Assembly (NCBI GenBank): GCA_019429255.1
Contig: JAHYIY010000013.1
Coordinates: 1-60,000, forward strand
DNA length: 60,000 nt
Reading direction: 5' to 3'
Origin: Desulfuromonadales bacterium
GTDB taxonomy: Bacteria > Desulfobacterota > Desulfuromonadia > Desulfuromonadales > Geopsychrobacteraceae
Position numbers and translations under genes: made by a program. Positions 28,584 to 37,316 of the stretch are shown here, piece after piece (within the stretch, counting starts at the first letter, position 1; each line of letters opens with the position of its first letter). Below the pieces are notes generated by a model. That model worked only from the letters and a program-made list of their open reading frames with translations. It was not told where the DNA came from and did no database searches.

Positions 28584-29495
28584 CTACCTGTTACTGTAGC
28601 CCAGTTCATGCAGCATTCTCTCACTCTGACTCCAGTTTTTATCAACCCGCACGAATAGTTCGAGAAACACCCGGGTGCCAAGCAACCGTTCAATGTCGTG
28701 ACGCGCTTGTTGACCAAGGAGTTTGATCTTTTGCCCGCCCTTGCCGACAATAATCTTTTTATGGCTGTCGCGCTCGACGTGAATGGTCGCCTGGATAACC
28801 ACCAGATTCCTTTCCGGCTTCTCCTCAAACTGATCTACCTTGACGCCGACCCCATAGGGTATTTCATCGCTGGTCTGGCGCATAATTTTTTCGCGAATCA
28901 TCTCCGCCGCAATAAAGCGTTCGGGCAGATCGGTCACCTGATCTTCCGGATAATAGGACGGGCCCGGCGGCAACATGTGGGTAACGGCCTGCAACAACTC
29001 CGGCACGCCATCGCCACTGATGGCCGACAGGGGGATGATCTGGGCGAAATCAAAGGCACTGCTGAACTGTTGCATCTGTTCCAGTAATAACGGCGGGGCA
29101 ACCTGATCGATTTTGTTGATGATCAGAAAGACCGGAGTATTAAGGGGGCGTAAAAGGGCAAAGATGGCTTCATCTGCCGGACCAGGGCGTGATCCGGCTT
29201 CAACCAACAGCAGAATCAGATCGACATCGGAGCAGGCACCTACGGCCTGATCCACCATAAACCTGTTGAGTTTGCCTTGTGGACGATGGATACCGGGCGT
29301 ATCGAGGAAAAGAATCTGTGCGGCCGGGGTATTATAAATTCCCAGTATCCGGTTGCGCGTTGTCTGAGGCTTATTTGAGGTAATGGCAATTTTCTGCCCG
29401 AGTATCCGGTTGAGCAGGGTTGACTTGCCGACATTGGGGCGACCGACAAGAGCGACAAATCCTGAAACAAATGACGGGCTGGTGTGATCACTCAT
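28584..29495 (-). CDS. era: GTPase Era
   Basis: GTPase that binds the 3' end of 16S rRNA during 30S assembly. The 303-residue protein has GRPNVGKSTLLNRI, DTPGIHRP, NKIDQV, and a C-terminal KH domain (HVERDSHKKIIVGKGGQKIKLLG). Its start overlaps the rnc stop by 8 bp; rnc-era coupling is widely conserved. Confidence 0.97.
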   Translation of the reverse strand: MSDHTSPSFVSGFVALVGRPNVGKSTLLNRILGQKIAITSNKPQTTRNRILGIYNTPAAQILFLDTPGIHRPQGKLNRFMVDQAVGACSDVDLILLLVEAGSRPGPADEAIFALLRPLNTPVFLIINKIDQVAPPLLLEQMQQFSSAFDFAQIIPLSAISGDGVPELLQAVTHMLPPGPSYYPEDQVTDLPERFIAAEMIREKIMRQTSDEIPYGVGVKVDQFEEKPERNLVVIQATIHVERDSHKKIIVGKGGQKIKLLGQQARHDIERLLGTRVFLELFVRVDKNWSQSERMLHELGYSNR

Positions 29496-30198
29496 CTGCA
29501 GCGACTCCTTTCAGCAGCGGATGATCCAGCGCAGCGGCCGCAGCCTGCTGTTCCGCACTTTTTTTACTGGTACCCCGGCCACGACCAAGAATCTTGTTTT
29601 TGAAATGAACTTCCATAAAAAAAACCTTACTGTGATCCGGCCCTTCAATCTGCGATAAGTGGTATTCAGGCAAACTGTTAAAATGCGACTGCAGGCGTTC
29701 CTGTAAACAGGTTTTATGATCGCTGCCATAGCGCAAACGCGCTGAATCTTCGATAGCCGTCAAAAAGTTCTTTTCAACAACCTGACAGGCTGCGCTAAAA
29801 CCGCCATCACGGAACACTGCCCCAAGCAACGCTTCAAGGGCATCAGACAACAGGCTCGGCTTGTTGTACCCCTGATTGTTCACCTCACCTCGCCCCAGCC
29901 GCAGGCAGGGACCGATCTGCAGTTTGCGGGCAATTTCCGTCAACCCTTTTTCGCTGACCACCTCGGCACGAATCCTGGTCAACCCGCCTTCAGGAATATC
30001 AGGAAAAAGGCGATACACCAGATCGCTGACCACCAATTCCAGGACCGCATCGCCAAGAAATTCGAGACGTTCATTGTGGTCAACAGCCTCTGGTTGCTCG
30101 TTGCTGAACGATTTATGGGTTAGCGCCTGGACAGCCAATCCAGAATCAGAAAACATGTAGCCAAGTTGTTGTTGCAGCTGGAAAATTTCGTTTTCCAC
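29488..30198 (-). CDS. rnc: Ribonuclease III
   Basis: Cleaves double-stranded RNA, including rRNA precursors. The 236-residue protein has the signature HNERLEFLGDAVLELVVSD (about residues 41-59), the second acidic site SDALEALLGAVFRDGG and a C-terminal dsRNA-binding domain (about 160-232). The start is GTG with CGGAGACAAC upstream. It is the first gene of rnc-era. Confidence 0.97.
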   Translation of the reverse strand: MENEIFQLQQQLGYMFSDSGLAVQALTHKSFSNEQPEAVDHNERLEFLGDAVLELVVSDLVYRLFPDIPEGGLTRIRAEVVSEKGLTEIARKLQIGPCLRLGRGEVNNQGYNKPSLLSDALEALLGAVFRDGGFSAACQVVEKNFLTAIEDSARLRYGSDHKTCLQERLQSHFNSLPEYHLSQIEGPDHSKVFFMEVHFKNKILGRGRGTSKKSAEQQAAAAALDHPLLKGVAADE

Positions 30199-30408
30199 GT
30201 TGTCTCCGTAAAACCCCGATAATGAAGCGGCAGTATAGACAATTCATCAACTTAGCACAAATTCTTTTCAACCCACGACAATGATCGATAAACGCTTCCA
30301 TTCTTCCCTTTAGTGGTTGTCATAAATAGTCGATAAAACCTGATGTTGCGACTAAACGGGATAGAACTTGAAAACTTGCCGCACGTGCACCATAATGCCA
30401 TTCCCTGA

Positions 30409-30436
30409 TTTACCTGGCTAAAAATCCGCGTACTAT
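30409..30436 (+). promoter_or_regulatory. Possible promoter of holB
   Basis: TTTACC (30409-30414) and TACTAT (30431-30436) are 16 bp apart, 26 bp before the start codon. The -35 box is weak, so this is tentative. The rest of 30199-30408, between divergent rnc and holB, shows nothing recognisable. Confidence 0.35.
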
Positions 30437-30461
30437 AGCTCGACAAGGAAATATTTCAGCG

Positions 30462-31436
30462 GTGATGAACTTCGATACCATTATTGGCCACCAGCAGCAA
30501 ATCAAGATGCTTAAAAGCGCCATTGCACAGCAGCGGATCGCCCACGCGTATCTTTTTGATGGTCATGCCGGTATCGGCAAAAAGCTGGTTGCACAAGCCT
30601 TCGCCTGCTCTTTTTTGTGTGAAACAGGGTGCGGCTGTGGTCGCTGCTCCTCCTGCACTCACCTGGCTGCCGGCTCACATCCTGATGTTCATCTCCTGCA
30701 GCCGGACGGCGAGACGATAAAAATCGACCAGATCCGCTCCCTGCAGCCACAACTGGCGCTGCGCTCTTTTGCGGGACGGGGCAAGGTGTGTTTGATTGAC
30801 AACGCCGAATTGATGACCCGTGAAGCGGCCAATGCTCTATTGAAAACCCTTGAAGAGCCCACTGCCGACACCCTGATTATTTTGATCAGCAGTCGACCCG
30901 AAAGCCTGCTGGAAACTATTCGCTCCCGTTGTCAGCGGGTGCGCTTCACCCGTTTGCCGCGTCTGGCCCTCGCCCACCACCTTGAGCACGACCTCGCCAT
31001 CAGTGCAGCCGAAGCGCTGGTGCTGGCTGCGGTTGCCGACGGCAGTTTCGAAAAAGCCTTAGGGCAGCATCAGGATCTTTACCTTAAAAAACGTGCCGGG
31101 CTGATTCAATCCTTGTCAGCTTTGTCATCAACAAGTACTATTCAAACGTTCGAATTGGCGCAAACCCTTAAAGCAGAAAAGGATCTCATCGGTGAAATCC
31201 TCAATATATTCGATATCTATCTTCGCGACCTGCTGCTCTATCAGCACGGACAGCCGGTAGATCAACTGATCAATCAGGATATGTTACCCTTGATTAAGCA
31301 GCAGAGCTGCCGGCTGTCAACGCCGCAACTGATTACTAAACTGGGGGCCGTGGCACAAGCGCGCACCTATCTGGGCCGCAACGTCAATCTGCACCTGACC
31401 CTTGATCATATGCTGATGCAGATTGCCCACGCCTGA
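30462..31436 (+). CDS. holB: DNA polymerase III delta-prime subunit HolB
   Basis: Clamp-loader AAA+ subunit. The 324-residue protein has a modified P-loop GHAGIGKK (residues 34-41), a zinc module with cysteines between residues 49 and 65, and the LIDNAELMTREAANALLKTLEEP Walker B/sensor region. GTG at 30462 is closer to AAGGAA (30445-30450) than ATG at 30465; either start is possible. It leads holB-ricT-metG. Confidence 0.92.
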   Translation: MMNFDTIIGHQQQIKMLKSAIAQQRIAHAYLFDGHAGIGKKLVAQAFACSFLCETGCGCGRCSSCTHLAAGSHPDVHLLQPDGETIKIDQIRSLQPQLALRSFAGRGKVCLIDNAELMTREAANALLKTLEEPTADTLIILISSRPESLLETIRSRCQRVRFTRLPRLALAHHLEHDLAISAAEALVLAAVADGSFEKALGQHQDLYLKKRAGLIQSLSALSSTSTIQTFELAQTLKAEKDLIGEILNIFDIYLRDLLLYQHGQPVDQLINQDMLPLIKQQSCRLSTPQLITKLGAVAQARTYLGRNVNLHLTLDHMLMQIAHA

Positions 31437-31454
31437 ACGTAAACAGGGACACCC

Positions 31455-32579
31455 ATGACCCAACCGTTGAAACTTGTCAGTATCTCCTTCCACTGTGCAG
31501 GGAAAATATTCGATTTTGCAGCAGGCGACCTCCAGTTAGCACTGGGCACCAAGGTTGTTGTTGAAACTGAACGTGGGCGCGCCCTCGGCACGGTGGTGAG
31601 CGCCCCGCGTGACACCCCGTCTGATGAAGCCCCGCCCAAGCTCAAATCAGTCCTGCGCCTGGCCACTGAAGCCGATCTGGCCATGGCTGCCGGCAACAAC
31701 GAAAAAGAAAAAGAAGCTGTTGCCTACTGCCGCCAACGCATTCGACAGCGTGGTCTTGACATGAAACTGGTACGTGCCGAGTACCTGTTTGATGGTTCCA
31801 AGGTACTCTTTTACTTTACTGCCGATGGGCGGATTGATTTTCGCGATCTGGTGCGCGATCTGGCTCAACAGCTGCGCACCCGTATTGAAATGCGCCAGAT
31901 CGGTGTACGTGACGAAGCCAAGCTGGTCGGTGGCCTCGGCGTGTGTGGCCGGGAGCTCTGTTGCAGCAGCTACCTGCGCGATTTTGCACCGGTTTCGGTA
32001 AAAATGGCAAAAGCCCAGGGGCTTGCCCTCAATCCGACAAAAATCTCCGGTCAATGCGGACGCCTGCTCTGCTGCCTCGCTTACGAGTATGAAAACTACA
32101 ACGAGATGCGCAAAAAACTGCCTAAACTCGGCAAAAAAGTCACCTTGCGCACGGGGACGGCTGAAGTGGTCTCGCTCGATATTCTGCAACAAGCGGTGAC
32201 CCTGTCCTGCCCCGGTGGTGAACGTTGCCGCATGCAGATTGAGGCGCTCCAGCATGAGATTGCCCTGGCGGCCAATCCACAGCCGGCGGACATCCTCGAG
32301 TCACCAGCTCTGGCGAAAAAACAATCGATGTCACCCCAGGACAATCCGGCGGCGAAAAAACCTAAAAATCAAGGGCGACGTATCCGCCAACGGCGGGAAC
32401 CTGGGAGTCAAGCGGTTACGCCGGAGACGGCCAGGGAAAAACCGGGAGCAACAACGGCACCGGAAAAAGCGCCGACGACTCCGGTCGACGCATCCCGACA
32501 AGACAAACCGGCAAAAAAACGCCGTCGTCCCAGACGACGTTCCAATCGACCCAAAAGTCCGGATACGCCGGCATCCTGA
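31455..32579 (+). CDS. ricT: PSP1-domain protein (RicT/YaaT family)
   Basis: In Bacillus the homologue RicT joins a Y-complex with Fe-S clusters that affects RNase Y and development; in proteobacteria its role is less clear. The 374-residue protein has the PSP1 domain (about residues 55-145) and the cysteine pairs LGVCGRELCCSSYL and GQCGRLLCCLAYEY (about 170-220) likely to hold a cluster. Residues 280-374 are a low-complexity, Lys/Arg/Pro-rich tail ending KKRRRPRRRSNRPKSP that may bind nucleic acid. The holB-ricT-metG-tatD order is conserved in many bacteria. Confidence 0.88.
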   Translation: MTQPLKLVSISFHCAGKIFDFAAGDLQLALGTKVVVETERGRALGTVVSAPRDTPSDEAPPKLKSVLRLATEADLAMAAGNNEKEKEAVAYCRQRIRQRGLDMKLVRAEYLFDGSKVLFYFTADGRIDFRDLVRDLAQQLRTRIEMRQIGVRDEAKLVGGLGVCGRELCCSSYLRDFAPVSVKMAKAQGLALNPTKISGQCGRLLCCLAYEYENYNEMRKKLPKLGKKVTLRTGTAEVVSLDILQQAVTLSCPGGERCRMQIEALQHEIALAANPQPADILESPALAKKQSMSPQDNPAAKKPKNQGRRIRQRREPGSQAVTPETAREKPGATTAPEKAPTTPVDASRQDKPAKKRRRPRRRSNRPKSPDTPAS

Positions 32580-32621
32580 TCAGTACAATGACAACCCTCT
32601 TCCTTGCGGGAGCGCACAATA

Positions 32622-34151
32622 ATGGAAAAGACTTTCTACATCACCACACCAATCTATTACGTTAATGATGTTCCGCACATCGGCCATGCGTACACCACCC
32701 TGGCCTGTGACGTGATGGCCCGCTACAAGCGTGCCCGCGGCTATCAGGTGGCATTTCTGACCGGCACCGATGAACATGGGCAAAAGGTTGAAGCAGCAGC
32801 CAGGACCAACGGCGAAACCCCACTGGAACTGGCGGATCGGGTAGTTAAGCGTTTTCAGGCGCTATGGGACAAACTCAATATTTCCCATACCGATTTTATC
32901 CGCACCTCGCAGGAGCGGCATAAACACACGGTACAGGAACAGTTTAAAACCATTGAAGCCAGGGGGGACATCTATTTGGGTGAGTACGAAGACTGGTACT
33001 GCACCCCCTGTGAAACCTTCTGGACCGAAATCCAGATGATCAACGGCAACTGCCCCGATTGTGGTCGCGCAACCACCAAGCTCAAGGAAGAATCCTATTT
33101 CTTCCGGATGAGTAAATATCAGGAGCAACTCCTTGCCCATATCGAGGCCAATCCCGATTTTATCCAACCGAAGTCGCGCCGCAATGAAATTTTGAGCTTT
33201 GTCCGTGAAGGTCTACGTGATCTGTCGATTTCGCGAACCTCTTTTTCCTGGGGAATTCCGGTGCCGGGAAACAAAAAGCACGTCATCTACGTGTGGTTTG
33301 ATGCCCTTACCAACTACATTTCCGCCCTCGGTTACCCTGAGGATCAGGACAAGCTGTTTACCACCTTCTGGCCGGCGGTCCATGTCATCGGCAAGGATAT
33401 CCTGCGTTTCCATACCGTCTATTGGCCGACATTCCTGATGGCCGCCGGGATTCCTCTGCCCCGTCAGGTTTTCGCCCATGGCTGGTGGACAGTCGAAGGG
33501 CAGAAAATGAGCAAGAGCTTGCGCAATGTGGTGGAGCCACACATGCTCGCCGATACCTACGGTGTCGACACCATCCGCTACTTTCTACTGCGCGAAGTTC
33601 CCTTCGGGCTGGATGGCGACTTCTCCCACAGTGCCCTGATCGGCCGCATCAATTCCGATCTGGCCAACGATCTTGGCAACTTGATCAGCCGCTCTACCGC
33701 CATGCTCGGTAAATACTTTGGCGGCACCCTGCCGCAACCAGGGACGGCAGAGACAATCGATGATAAATTTATTGCCCTGTTCACCGAAACCGTCACCAAA
33801 GCCGATGCCCTGCTTGATGAAATGGCCTTTAACAAGACGTTAATTGCCATCTGGGAACTGATTTCCGCCGGCAACAAATACATTGACGAGACCGCGCCCT
33901 GGACCTTGGCCAAGGACCCGACGCAGCAGCAACGCCTGGGTACGGTCATGTACAACCTGCTGGATTCATTGCGGGTTATCGCTCTACTGGTGACGCCGTT
34001 CATGCCCCGGACTGCAGAGAAAATCCTTACCCTGCTCGGGCGCGACATCAGCACCCTGCATACAGAAACATTCGATTTTTCCGTACGCCTGGCCCCGGGA
34101 ACCGCCATTGAAAAAGCAACGCCGATGTTTCCACGCATCGAAACCCAGTAA
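32622..34151 (+). CDS. metG: Methionyl-tRNA synthetase
   Basis: Class I synthetase that charges tRNA-Met. The 509-residue protein has the HIGH motif HIGH at residues 19-22, a zinc knuckle (YCTPCETF ... GNCPDCGR) and the KMSKSLRN loop. It ends after the anticodon domain, the short form lacking the C-terminal tRNA-binding (Trbp111) domain. ATG at 32622 follows GCGGGAGCG; an in-frame TTG at 32604 is rejected. The following 134 bp before tatD show no feature. Confidence 0.97.
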   Translation: MEKTFYITTPIYYVNDVPHIGHAYTTLACDVMARYKRARGYQVAFLTGTDEHGQKVEAAARTNGETPLELADRVVKRFQALWDKLNISHTDFIRTSQERHKHTVQEQFKTIEARGDIYLGEYEDWYCTPCETFWTEIQMINGNCPDCGRATTKLKEESYFFRMSKYQEQLLAHIEANPDFIQPKSRRNEILSFVREGLRDLSISRTSFSWGIPVPGNKKHVIYVWFDALTNYISALGYPEDQDKLFTTFWPAVHVIGKDILRFHTVYWPTFLMAAGIPLPRQVFAHGWWTVEGQKMSKSLRNVVEPHMLADTYGVDTIRYFLLREVPFGLDGDFSHSALIGRINSDLANDLGNLISRSTAMLGKYFGGTLPQPGTAETIDDKFIALFTETVTKADALLDEMAFNKTLIAIWELISAGNKYIDETAPWTLAKDPTQQQRLGTVMYNLLDSLRVIALLVTPFMPRTAEKILTLLGRDISTLHTETFDFSVRLAPGTAIEKATPMFPRIETQ

Positions 34152-34285
34152 CCTTTGCATCTGTTCAGCACCGGTTCTGAGGTCCTGCGCCAAGAACGCC
34201 ATTTTTAATAGTAACTACTTTTTTTCTAACCGGTTGCGCCCTACGGGGGTGGTGACGGACCCTTTTTACTGTTGAGCATAAAAAC

Positions 34286-35674
34286 ATGATTGATGCTACA
34301 CCCAAACTGGTCGACAGCCACGCGCACCTCGACAACAGTCGCTTTACTGAAGATCTGGATCAGGTATTCCTCGCTGCACAGACAGCTGGGGTGCGTTACA
34401 TCCTCTCTATCGGCTGCGATCTGCAAAGTTCTGTCACCAATGTCGATTTGGCGTCGCGCTACGAACCGCTGTACGCAGCCGTCGGTTTTCATCCACACGA
34501 TGCGTCACAACTTGATGATAGTGCCCTGGAACAATTACGCCACCTTGCACAACAACCAAAGGTTGTTGCCGTCGGTGAAATCGGTCTCGATTATTATCGC
34601 AACCGTTCCCCCCACGACACCCAGCAGCAGGCGTTTCGGCTTCAGATCCAGCTCGCCAGAGAATTGGGCAAGCCGGTCATCATTCATGATCGTGATGCCC
34701 ATGAGGATGTTCTGAGGATCCTCGCTGAACAACAGGCCGCTGCGGTTGGTGGTGTCCTGCATTGTTTCAGCGGCGACCTGGCAATGGCTCACAAGTGCCT
34801 TGATATGGGTTTTTATCTGTCATTTACCGGGGCGATTACCTACCCCAAAAATGATCAGGTGCGCGCCATGTTGCGTCAACTGCCCCTGGAGCGGATTCTT
34901 CTTGAGACTGACTGCCCCTACCTGGCACCACAACCGTATCGCGGCAAACGCAACGAGCCAGCCTATCTGCTTCAGACAGCAGAGACCCTTGCTGAAATCA
35001 AGGGGCTGAAACTGGCCGATGTTGCCCGGATCACCAGTCGCAACTGTTACGACCTGTTCGGTATCGGCACGATTGAAACCGCCGCAACCATTGCCTACCA
35101 GATTCGCGATTCCCTCTATCTCAATATCACCAACCGCTGTACCAACAGCTGTATCTTTTGCGCCAAGTTTAACGATTTTGTCGTCAAGGGGCATGAACTT
35201 AAACTTGATCATGAACCCGATGTCGATGAAGTTCTTAGCGCGATTGGTGATCCCACACCCTATCGTGAGATCGTTTTCTGCGGCTATGGCGAACCCCTGT
35301 TGCGTCTCGATCTGATCCTGGCCGTAGCACGACGTCTTAAAGAACAAGGTTGCTGCATCCGTATCAACACCGATGGTCAGGCCAACCTGGTCCATGGCCG
35401 CAACATATTGCCCGACCTTAACGGGCTGGTGGATGCGATCTCGGTATCCCTCAATGCTGCCGATGCAACAACCTATCAGAATCTCTGTCAATCGCGCTTT
35501 GGCGAACAATCCTTTGCCGCAGTGACCGAATTTCTGCGCCTGGCCAAAGACTATATTCCCGACGTGACTGCGACCATGGTCACCTACCCGGGTATCGATA
35601 TTGCTGCCTGCGAGAAACTGGCAAAGGAATTAGGGGTCGCGTTTCGTATTCGTGAATACAACGAAGTCGGTTAA
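34286..35674 (+). CDS. tatD: TatD-family DNase fused to a radical SAM domain
   Basis: A 462-residue fusion. Residues 1 to about 262 are TatD (DSHAHLD with H12/H14, GEIGLDYYR, IIHDRDAHED, LHCFSGD, LLETDCPYLAPQPYRGKRNEP), a metal-dependent 3'-5' exonuclease fold. Residues about 270-462 are a radical SAM module with the cluster motif C285-X3-C289-X2-C292 (CTNSCIFC) and the GYGEPLLRLD SAM-binding strand. TatD-linked radical SAM proteins form a recognised but uncharacterised family, often as neighbouring genes. Both active sites look intact. What the SAM domain modifies is unknown. Confidence 0.9.
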   Translation: MIDATPKLVDSHAHLDNSRFTEDLDQVFLAAQTAGVRYILSIGCDLQSSVTNVDLASRYEPLYAAVGFHPHDASQLDDSALEQLRHLAQQPKVVAVGEIGLDYYRNRSPHDTQQQAFRLQIQLARELGKPVIIHDRDAHEDVLRILAEQQAAAVGGVLHCFSGDLAMAHKCLDMGFYLSFTGAITYPKNDQVRAMLRQLPLERILLETDCPYLAPQPYRGKRNEPAYLLQTAETLAEIKGLKLADVARITSRNCYDLFGIGTIETAATIAYQIRDSLYLNITNRCTNSCIFCAKFNDFVVKGHELKLDHEPDVDEVLSAIGDPTPYREIVFCGYGEPLLRLDLILAVARRLKEQGCCIRINTDGQANLVHGRNILPDLNGLVDAISVSLNAADATTYQNLCQSRFGEQSFAAVTEFLRLAKDYIPDVTATMVTYPGIDIAACEKLAKELGVAFRIREYNEVG

Positions 35675-35876
35675 AAAAATTGGTTATGCTTTTGGCTCCA
35701 AAAAAAGGCAATAAATCTTTTCACCACCCGTTCTCTTCGCTCACTAGAGACACAGAGAATAAAGAGAAAACCTGCTTTTTTTTGATGAATGTCTCAGTGG
35801 CTCTGTGACTGTGATGAATATTTATGAGCCCGAATCCATAGCTTGAGTGAAGTGCCTACCCAGGAAAAGGTTTATC

Positions 35877-37253
35877 ATGAACGCGAATAATCAGTATGAG
35901 TACGATCTGTTTGTCATTGGTGCCGGTTCCGGCGGTGTCAGAGCTGCGCGTATGGCCGCCGCCCTGGGAGTACGCGTTGCTGTTGTTGAACAGGATCGCG
36001 CCGGCGGCACCTGTGTGAATCTCGGTTGTGTCCCGAAAAAACTCTATGTCCATGCCGCTGAATATGGTTCCGCTTTTGCCGCGGCGGTCGGCTTCGGCTT
36101 TGACAGCTCGCGCCCTCCCCTCGACTGGCAGACCCTGCAGCAGAACAAGGATGGCGTTGTTGCCCAGGCCAACCGTGGTATTGAGGGGATGTTAAGCAAG
36201 GCCGGTGCCACCCTGATCAGGGGCAAAGCAACGATCACCGGCCGGCATGAAGTGACAGTGGCCGGCACCAGCTACAGTGCCGAACGCATCCTGATTGCCA
36301 CCGGCAGTCGCCCCTTCGTCCCGGAGTTGCCGGGCAGCGATCTGATGGTGACCTCTGATGAGTTATTTACTCTGCCACAGCTGCCGACCCGCGCCCTGAT
36401 TATTGGTGGAGGTTATATAGCGACGGAATTTACCGGCATCTTTCATGGTCTCGGGGTAGCGGTCACCCAGGCCTATCGAGGCAACCTGTTTCTGCGTGGC
36501 TTTGATGAAGAAATTCGCACCTACGTAGCTGACCAGATGCGCAAAAAAGCCCTTGATCTGCGTTTTCATTGTCAACCAACGCGGATAGAAAAAAACGTCG
36601 ATGGTTCCTTGCTGGTAAGTTTTAACGATGGTTCAACAGGTACGACCGATCTGGTTCTGGCGGCGACCGGGCGCCGTCCGAACACCAGTTTTCTTGGTCT
36701 AGAGGAGGTCGGGGTCGAACTGGATGAGCGGGGTGCCATCAAGGTGGGAGAAGGGTTCCAGACCAGCGTGCCGTCTATCTATGCGCTGGGTGACGTTATC
36801 AATCGTCTGCAACTGACTCCTGTCGCCCTGGCTGAAGCCATGAATCTGGTTGATCGATTGTACCGCGGCAAAAAGACCCCTTTAAGCTACGAACTGATCC
36901 CTACCGCCGTCTTCAGTTCGCCCAATATCGGCACCGTCGGTCTGAGCGAAGAGCAAGCGAGCGAACAATACCCGGATATAGACATCTATACCGCTGAATT
37001 TCGTTCTCTCAAGCAAGCGCTGGCCGGCACAACGGAACGCTACCTGATGAAGCTGATTGTCGACGCGAACAGCGATCGGGTGCTTGGCGCCCACATGGTG
37101 GGCGAAGGCGCCGGAGAGATCATCCAGGGGATAGCCATTGCCCTTAAAGCCGGTGCGACCAAAGCCATCTTTGATCAGACCATCGGCATCCATCCAACCA
37201 GCGCGGAAGAATTCGTCACCATGCGCAGTAAAACGCGCTCGATCAACAGATGA
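35877..37253 (+). CDS. gor: Glutathione-disulfide reductase (class I NAD-disulfide oxidoreductase)
   Basis: Predicted to reduce a glutathione-type disulfide with NADPH. The 458-residue flavoprotein has the FAD motif FVIGAGSGGVRAARMAA, redox-active C46-VNLG-C51 (GTCVNLGCVPKK, the glutathione reductase form), NADPH-binding IIGGGYIATEF and the C-terminal IHPTSAEEF base motif. ATG at 35877 follows AGGAAAAGG; the in-frame extension to 35847 is rejected. The preceding 200 bp hold only A/T-rich intergenic DNA with a CACAGAG-type repeat. Trypanothione or other low-molecular thiol disulfides are possible substrates. Confidence 0.9.
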   Translation: MNANNQYEYDLFVIGAGSGGVRAARMAAALGVRVAVVEQDRAGGTCVNLGCVPKKLYVHAAEYGSAFAAAVGFGFDSSRPPLDWQTLQQNKDGVVAQANRGIEGMLSKAGATLIRGKATITGRHEVTVAGTSYSAERILIATGSRPFVPELPGSDLMVTSDELFTLPQLPTRALIIGGGYIATEFTGIFHGLGVAVTQAYRGNLFLRGFDEEIRTYVADQMRKKALDLRFHCQPTRIEKNVDGSLLVSFNDGSTGTTDLVLAATGRRPNTSFLGLEEVGVELDERGAIKVGEGFQTSVPSIYALGDVINRLQLTPVALAEAMNLVDRLYRGKKTPLSYELIPTAVFSSPNIGTVGLSEEQASEQYPDIDIYTAEFRSLKQALAGTTERYLMKLIVDANSDRVLGAHMVGEGAGEIIQGIAIALKAGATKAIFDQTIGIHPTSAEEFVTMRSKTRSINR

Positions 37254-37275
37254 AAAGCGCAGCCGGGAAATTGTG

Positions 37276-37313
37276 GCAACGCAGCAGTTGGTGAGTTTTT
37301 GTGACGCCATCAA
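37276..37313. repeat. Partial copy of the 3947-4097 element
   Basis: Thirty-eight bp match the right end of the element near hom (GCAACGCAGCAGTTGGTGAG, then TTTTTGTGACGCCATCAA with one mismatch). It lies between gor and convergent AsmA. The left part of the element is absent or unrecognisable. Confidence 0.75.
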
Positions 37314-37316
37314 CAC

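Noticed and set aside
34152-34285. Small RNA or tRNA between metG and tatD
   Set aside because: No cloverleaf or terminator-like structure is visible.
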